A stretch of DNA of 64,000 nucleotides from contig PCDM01000002.1 of the NCBI GenBank assembly GCA_002778215.1, forward strand, positions 1,054,001 to 1,118,000, read 5' to 3'. The notes below the pieces were generated by a model that made no database searches, was not told where the DNA came from, and was given only the letters and a program-made list of their open reading frames with translations. How positions within the stretch are numbered: position 1 is the first letter of the stretch; every line of letters begins with the position of its first letter. Positions 57,704 to 64,000 of this stretch are shown here, one piece after another. Origin of the DNA: Esteya vermicola. Taxonomy: Eukaryota; Ascomycota; Sordariomycetes; Ophiostomatales; Ophiostomataceae. Made by a program: the position numbers and the translations under genes.

Positions 57704-59400
57704 TCAGCATACACCTGTAGATTTAATAACCAAGACCCAGTCATAATCGGCACCTCCACTTGTGGGTGGTGTAAATGTCTGGCTTCCAGTAGCCAGAAAC
57801 GTCTCTGGACCATCAAAGTCTCTCACTTTTCCTGTCCTTGGGTCGAACCATTGAGCTCTCACACGTGTGCCATCAGGCATACCCCAACGCTGGGCTATAG
57901 CAGTGAGGTCAACCTGGAAGGCATCACCATAGCCTGAGTGGACCCAAAAGTGTCCGCTGGTCGATATTGCCGAGATGTAGCGTTGGCCCTCGAAAGTCAG
58001 TACATCCTCCTTGGAACCGGGTGGGGATGAGATGAGATGACGGGAAGGAATCAGAGCATCAAATTGTGCCCTTGATAGAGATGAAAATAGCAAAGCAGGG
58101 TAACCCGTCTGTCGAGATCCAGGGTAATGCAAAGCCTCATGCCAGCTGGAGTTGGCACTGAGACCAAGCTGAGGCTCCATGTAGTGGTCAAGGGAGGAGA
58201 CAAGGGATAGGTTTTCAAAGCTTTGCTGGGTTGGGAGACCACCATATGTGTAGCCACAGGCGCCGCTAAAGAGGGCAGCGTAATATCCATGTCGAACTTC
58301 GGAGGCGTTCCAGATGGGTGTGGTCTCAACAAAGTCGTGATGAGCTCCCTCGTAGTGATTTTCGACATCCACTACGGGGCCTGGGAACTGGTCACGCATC
58401 TCCATGATGTACTCGTAGTTTTTGGTTGAATCAAAAAATTGCATGAACTTGTTTATTCCAGGATACAAATTGTCACTCTCGGCCTGGTGACCTGACTGGA
58501 CCACGTCCATGGACACGCGCCCAAAGGAGCCATTGAGCATCTGTGAATAGTTAGCAAGGACTAAAGAACGAAAGAACGAAAACTAACATTATGTCCGTAT
58601 GCTTTTGGTGTTCCAGTAATCCACCAGGCAGTGGGATGGTAAAAGGCAAACGAGTCAAAATTGTATTCGGTCTCGCCTCGTTTCAGTCCCCGCAGCATAG
58701 CTGACCAGATGTTGCGTGTGTCAACAATAGGATCCAACACCGTAAATGGGTCAATGGACTTGTTTTTTTCCCAGGCTGTACGAGCATCCGGGACATTGTC
58801 CGCCCAAAACGCATTCGAGTCACCCCCAAGCATTTTGGGAATACCCGGATACCTCTTGCCCAAGAAATATCCATAGTTTTCCGCGTTTGTCTCATTGAAC
58901 AATACATCCCCCTTTGCCTTTCCATACCAGCCATAGTTGACCCAACGTCCCCATGTTGGCAGCATAACAATGAGGATGTCGTACGATGCTGCTCGTTCAA
59001 CAACAAAATCAACAAATTCGAAATATTTTTCATTGGGCTGGGACGGGTCTGCATTGTGGAAAACGACTTCATTGTAAAAGTTGGGAAGTGTAGTCGCATT
59101 GTACTTGGATGCAACCACGGCCATAATCACGTTGAAGCCCTTAGACGCTCTGTCTGCCAGATACAAGTCGATATCGGTCTTGTTCATGCGGTGAAACAAC
59201 TCCCAGTTTGTGTCAGCCACCCACAAGAACGGGTCTCCACTCAGGGATCGATGCAGATACCGCCCCTGGTGAGGAGCTGAGACGGAAAGTTCAGCCCATG
59301 GTTTGGTTTCCCATGAGTTGGTATTGTCTCGCCAAAGAAGTGCAGATGCTGTTGAAGCCACGAGCAACAAGGCTTCTATAAGCAGTGTAAGGACAAGCAT
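57704..59400 (-). CDS. Secreted apiosidase-like glycoside hydrolase (DUF4038/GH140-like)
   Basis: Two exons, 59400-58588 and 58540-57704 (donor GTTAGT, acceptor CACAG), giving 549 aa. Signal peptide MLVLTLLIEALLLVASTASA. A TIM-barrel with the hallmark start of the apiosidase-like DUF4038 family, RYLHRSLSGDPFLWVADTNWELFHRM, then LADRASKGFNVIMAVV and MLPTWGRWVNYGW; a Gln/Asp/Glu cluster around PGPVVDVENHYEG holds a candidate acid/base or nucleophile Glu. The C-terminal about 100 residues match the small beta-domain often called putative collagen-binding (FWVHSGYGDAFQVDL, RVRAQWFDPRTGKV). Bacterial members release apiose from rhamnogalacturonan II; the fungal substrate is unproven. Codon use is AT-richer than in genes left of 57.5 kb. 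Confidence 0.85.
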
Positions 59401-60239
59401 ACTTTCCCCATATATTTAAAATATAAGTAAAATTATTTGGTATCCAAAGGCGGAACTTTGTAGATTCTGGTGAATCTCAAAAGTGATTTCTTTCTACCCC
59501 CTCCTTTTTCAGTTATTTATATACATCTCTATCCAGAAAATAATACTCCCCAGAAAATGAGGGGAAAATAAACTGTATGGAGCCAATTCATTCTATTACT
59601 TCATCTGTAGACAAAGTTGGTGATCAACGGAGGCTCTTCGGCACATCTCAGGCAAGGTTCTATTCTCCACTTATGAAGAACTATGAAGGGAGAAAAATAT
59701 AATAAAAATGAACAAACCCATTGATTTCTCGTGGCGAATTCAGTTCTTTAGATTAATTTCCCGTCACCAACGGAGTAATTCAAAATCTCGTGACGGTGTT
59801 CAGTCCGGGTTGTAATTCTTTTGTCAATGTCAGCTTGCTAGCTTGTGTCCTACTCGTAGATCCATTAAATTCCAGTGGATCGTTTGTTCAGGAGGCAGAA
59901 CCTAGTATCTTCTTAGTGCGACTGCCCCAACCTTTCTGTAAGCATAAGCTTGGAAGGTTAGTTGATATTTGGGAACACTCTGTTTGTCCGAGATCACATG
60001 GTGTCAATTCATTTTTTGTCTTGTCGAGATAATCTCGTGCCGAGGTCACGCCACGAGGAATAGATGGAATGACGCTTAGAGTGGGGGAAAGAAGGAAAAA
60101 TGGCGAGTTTCTTTAAAAAAGGCAACAATATGAAGATTCTTCCAAATACTAAAATAGAAAATAAAATACGAAATGCAAAGTACAATTTTAAAAAAAAAAA
60201 AAACAATAAAAGATTCCGATTTTATTCATTGTCTAATTT
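59401..60239. other. AT-rich intergenic region
   Basis: About 840 bases with no gene recognised. Markedly AT-rich compared with the left two-thirds of the window, with an A-run near 60190-60201. Confidence 0.5.
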
Positions 60240-61355
60240 TCATCGCTGATATGGTGCAGCGTCAGCCTTGGTGATGTGCCAGGCTTTGTCCAAAGCCTTC
60301 ACTACTTCTTCCGGGAGTGGCCCCTTTTCGCAATCTGCAATGTTTTGTTCCAACTGTGCATACGAACTAATGCCAATAATGATTCCATCGTTCCCACCGC
60401 CTGTGCGCATCTTCAACTGGCTGTGATGCACGGCCCAGCGTAGAGCAGTTTCGATCAGGGTGAGACCGTACTTTTTGGCCACTGGCTCGACCACTGCCAA
60501 TGCATCCAGTGTAGACTGTTTAAAGTAGCGGTCTATATAGAGTTTGCCTAGGTTAGTAGACGTACTGAAGCGGCCTTCAGTGGGTTTGTCCAATGTTGAG
60601 TATTTTCCTGAAAAGAGGCCAGCGGCCAAGGGGTTGTAGATGATGAGATCGATACCAAACTTGCGCAGACAGGGGACGAGTTCTGGTTCTATCGTGCGGT
60701 CTGATAGTGTTAATTATTTAATACACTCTATAAAGTTCAACCAGAGAACATTTATATAAGTTAAACAGTGACTTACTGATGGCATTGTACATTCCTTGGT
60801 ACACGGTCGGTTTGACAAAACCTCTGTAATTTGATTAGCATTTTTTTTCAACTAATCAATAGCGTGTTGGTGGACTTACTTCCGCTCACAGATCCCTACA
60901 ATCTCTGCAACCTCCCATGCGGAATAATTGCTCAGTCCCAGCTTCTTAAACTTCCCCTCACGATACAGTGCATTCACGCCACTCAATGTCTCCTCATAGC
61001 TGACAGTCCGGTCAGGTGCATGAAGATACATAATATCTGCACATTCGACGCCAAGCTTGTCTAAGCTGATGTTCCACGAAGCTTGCAGATTCTCGGGACT
61101 GTGGGCCAGGGGTTTTGTAGGCATAATCTTAGATGCGATAGAGAAGCCACGCTCCCTGAAGCCAGCATCGCGCGTCCAGGCCTCTTGCAGCCCGCCAACA
61201 TATGCTCCAGCGGTATCGATTTCAGTGTAGTCGTGGACAATAAGGTAGTCGAGGCATTTCTTGTATTCGTCCATAGAGGTGATGCGCGCTGATTGCTTTG
61301 GGTCAGGACCGATGGTCATGGTCCCTAGAATGAGACGATTCTTTGCTTCAGCCAT
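60240..61355 (-). CDS. Aldo/keto reductase (AKR7-like)
   Basis: Three exons, 61355-60880, 60823-60777 and 60700-60240, all joining in phase, giving 327 aa. Starts MAEAKNRLILGTMTIG. Catalytic tetrad of AKRs is visible: Asp in EIDTAGAYVGG, Tyr in the same segment, Lys in SIASKIMP, His in IMYLHAPDRT. FKKLGLSNYSAWEVAEI and IDLIIYNPLAAGLFSGKY are typical of the aflatoxin-aldehyde-reductase (AKR7) group, which reduces dialdehydes and short aldehydes with NADPH. An upstream in-frame ATG (61394) is less likely. The middle exon is only 47 bases, in line with the more intron-rich style of genes on this side. Confidence 0.87.
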
Positions 61356-61885
61356 GGTGAGGTTGTGGTATCTTGTCTTGATTAAAATTTGCAAGGTGCG
61401 TTGAAGAAGAAGTTGAGATGATATAGGATTGCGAAAAATAAATTGTAATCAACTGTGTAGGACAGAAGACAAAATAAATTAGGCAATTTTTATAGCTAGA
61501 TAAATTTAAAAATCTAGAATTGAACCATGCCATCATATCGAGGTTAAATTAACAGGAATAATATTTCTTTTTTCTCTCTGTTTTTAATAAATAAGAAAAA
61601 CGGCTTGATGATGTGCTGCGGTACAACGATGTGGTGTGGGTCCACACTTCGTCTCGAGATAGCAATCTACAGTCGATTCCTTATTCGGAGAAGTGACTCC
61701 AATTAAGTTGGTGACAACCGAGACGGGATGTTTTACGTCTACGGAGTTACAAATGTCATCGATTCCGAATGAGTCCGATTCATTTTCTTTTAAATTTATT
61801 TTTTCTTTCTTTTAATGATCATGGTCCTCATTTCTGGCAAGTCAATGAGACTGAAGAACACAGTATTGCAATTTCATCAACGATC
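61356..61885. other. Divergent promoter region of AKR and dehydrogenase genes
   Basis: Shared AT-rich upstream region of about 530 bases between the minus-strand AKR gene and the plus-strand dehydrogenase gene, consistent with co-regulation. No gene or RNA recognised. Confidence 0.5.
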
Positions 61886-63976
61886 ATGATGTCAACAAAA
61901 TCTGTCGGGTTTGCTGGTCTTGGAGCCATGGGTTTTGGCATGGCGTCTAACCTGTTGAAAAGTGGCTTTCAGGTTACAGGATTCGATTTGAATCAGACCA
62001 TTCTGAAAAGGTTTTCTGACTTTGGCGGTTTGGTTGCGTCAACAGTAGTAGATGCAGCCAAGGATCAAAAGGTCTTCCTCGTCATGGTTGCAACGCCGGG
62101 ACAGATTGATTCAGTGATTTTTTCTGAGACCGGCCTTCTCAAAGCACTTCCTACAGGGGCAATTCTTTGTCTTTTCAGCACAGTGCCACCAGATTACATT
62201 TCTGGGTTGCCAGCGCGGCTTGCCGAAAAGAGACGCGCTGACATTCGTCTGCTGGATTGTCCTGTCTCTGGAGGAGCTGTTGGGGCCGATGCAGGAACCT
62301 TGAGTGTGAATAACATATACATATATATATTCTTTCCCATTTTGAAACAGACACTAACACTCCTTTTTCTTCTTCCAGATCATGATGGCAGGCGACCAGG
62401 CTACGCTTGACGAAGTGAAACCTTACCTGTCTACAATTTCAGCACCTGGCCGTCTGTTCTTCTGTGGGTCACTAGGTGCGGCGAGTCGAGTGAAGATGTT
62501 AGTTAGTGCTGTTTATACAATTTCCGTAATGAAGACTTTGCTAACACAGACAGGTTGAATCAACTTTTGGCTGGAACACATATTGTCGCTGCTGCCGAAA
62601 TTCTTTCTTTTGCCAAATCTCAAGGTCTCTCTGCACGAGAAACATATCGTATTGCCATGTCCAGCTGTGCATCCAGCTGGATTCTTGGCGATCGTGGCAG
62701 GACCATGCTTACCGGAGATTGGACACCAAAATCAGCTGTGGATATTTTCACCAAGGATTTGGTAATTCCTTTTCTGCTTTTTTCTGTTTTTTCGTACTTG
62801 TCCTCTGCTTCCGTTCACTGACTCCAATTTCGTCCTCTTAGGGAATCGTATCAAAATCCGCTGCACAATCCTCTTGTCAAGTACCCATGGCCACAACTGC
62901 GTTGCAGATGTTTGTTGACAGAGCCGCTAGTGGTCACGGACGAGACGATGATGCCAGCGTTGTTTGTAACTATGAAAAGAGTATCGACAGCCGTGTCTGT
63001 GACGAAATCGTGCCCGACTCGTTACCCACACCACCACTTGAGACGGAATCCAAGAACTCCCACAGACTTGGTGCAATTTTCATTGCACCAGACTTGACTG
63101 ATAAGCTTCCGACTGTTCTGTCTTCATATTCCACAGCATTATCTACTGGCGTTCCATTGTTGGCCTTTGTCAATGAACGTACTGGCAGTGATGCGCTGGA
63201 AAGCCTCCTTCCACCAGGCAGTATCGTGGCATTGATTAGTGGCCTCGTCCCGAAAGTAGTTGAAGAAAATGCGAATGTCTTGCAAGCTAAATTTTCAGAT
63301 TTTCACTCCACAGACGGGCATATTATTCAGTCTGGCGACAAGTTTGACCAATTTCAGGTATGTTTGGAGCCAAATAATCGGTGTTGATGACTCAATGATA
63401 GAATAATTAACTTTTATATAAACAGTTCCTCTTTTCGTCAGAGAGCCCGGATATTGCTGCTGCTGTAACATCCATTCTGCCGGAGGGTGTAACAGCTGTT
63501 CCTGTCACTGGTCCAGTAGGCTCTGCCACCAAGATGTATCTGGCCCTCAGATTGGGTGTGCTCGTTCACTTGGCGGCTGCTGCAGAATGTTGCTGCCTTG
63601 CCAAGGCAGAACATGTCTCACCACAATTTGTTTACAATCTGATTGCTGGTGCTGCTGGATCGAGTGACCAGTTCAACCAATACTTTATCTCCATGTTCGA
63701 GGCAGACTACAAGATGAAGAGCGAAGCTGGCTTGGATTCCCTAAGCACAGCTTTGCAGGACTTGGTAAGAGGCATTAAAAAAAGATAAAAAGAGACAAAA
63801 AAAGACAAAGCGTACAGCTGACAAATAAAATCTAGGATGTCATAAAAACGATTGCCAAAGAAAGCAAATTTCCTACAAAACTATTGGATGCAGCTTATGG
63901 TGTTTTTCAGGGCGCAAGTCGTAAAGTGGATGCGAGGAATAGCTCTGTTGCGGCTGTCTCGGCTTATTGGACATGA
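61886..63976 (+). CDS. Six-exon 6PGDH/3-hydroxyisobutyrate-dehydrogenase-type protein with duplicated half
   Basis: Exons 61886-62305, 62379-62497, 62554-62761, 62842-63357, 63426-63764 and 63836-63976 all join in phase, giving 580 aa. N-terminal NAD(P)-binding VGFAGLGAMGFGMASNLLKSGF, then LLDCPVSGGAVGADAG (substrate loop) and an all-helical domain with GTHIVAAAEILSFAKSQGL. This first half is a complete beta-hydroxyacid dehydrogenase of the L-threonate/3-hydroxyisobutyrate type; the catalytic Lys probably lies in the ASRVKMLNQLL segment. The second half (about 330-580) repeats the layout (GPVGSATKMYLALRLGVLVHLAAAAE) but lacks a GxGxxG motif. Such tandem proteins are known in fungi. It probably oxidises a C3-C5 hydroxy acid. 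Stop TGA is 24 bases before the window end. Confidence 0.85.
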
Positions 63977-64000
63977 GCATTTCAACATTTACATGTAAAC

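Overview
The window looks like nuclear DNA of a filamentous ascomycete (Pezizomycotina, perhaps Hypocreales; the order is an inference). Evidence: most genes are GC-rich, with short GT...AG introns of about 50-110 nt; the families are typical of Pezizomycotina (Zn2Cys6 regulator, DUF3176 membrane protein, DUF7580-type N-terminus, fungal APH/kinase-like proteins, C2H2 proteins); and two tRNA-Gly(GCC) genes have internal A/B boxes and T-run terminators. No PKS, NRPS, CRISPR, prokaryotic or viral feature was seen.

Layout. 0.6-6.1 kb: two AAA+ ATPases, the second with three CbxX/SpoVK-like AAA modules. 6.3-8.3 kb: a DUF6914-like protein and an APH-type phosphotransferase. 8.4-15.3 kb: a putative cell-death module made of a gasdermin-like protein, a subtilisin (S8) protease with a DUF7580-like N-terminus that carries an in-frame stop before its catalytic Ser, and a divergent C2H2 protein gene broken by a frameshift. 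15.7-17.9 kb: two inverted 303-bp TG...CA repeats enclosing a frameshifted membrane-protein gene. 18.6-20 kb: a kinase-like gene. 20.2-33.7 kb: a putative metabolic cluster (two FAD monooxygenases, an extended SDR, an HSL-type hydrolase, a double-zinc-cluster regulator, a PhyH dioxygenase and an MFS sugar-type transporter). A kinase-like gene sits inside it between duplicated copies of what was probably one bidirectional promoter. 34-48.3 kb: two APH-type proteins, an F-box protein, tRNA-Gly, small repeats, a DUF3176 gene between diverged direct repeats, a secreted GH43 enzyme with a CBM-like C-terminus and an HxxxD-type acyltransferase. 48.6-55.6 kb: a second tRNA-Gly, then a second putative cell-death module: TPR-CHAT protease, gasdermin-like protein, and a divergent TPR protein with an N-myristoylation-type start. 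56-57.5 kb: a small secreted protein and a headless ankyrin gene. 57.5-64 kb: lower-GC, more intron-rich DNA with an apiosidase-like secreted glycosidase, an AKR7-like reductase and a six-exon 6PGDH/3-hydroxyisobutyrate-dehydrogenase-type protein.

How the genes may work together. The most striking feature is two independent gasdermin-plus-protease pairs about 40 kb apart, one with an S8 protease and one with a CHAT (caspase/separase-like) protease. This matches the known arrangement in which fungal gasdermins such as Podospora HET-Q1 are activated by a protease encoded next door (HET-Q2). The gasdermin calls rest on protein length, strand pattern, acidic C-terminal tails and gene context, not on a database search. 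The CHAT module looks intact; the S8 module looks inactivated at the protease. The 20-34 kb cluster lacks a scaffold-building enzyme and may be catabolic or tailoring. The right-hand low-GC block may handle an unusual plant-derived sugar or sugar acid.
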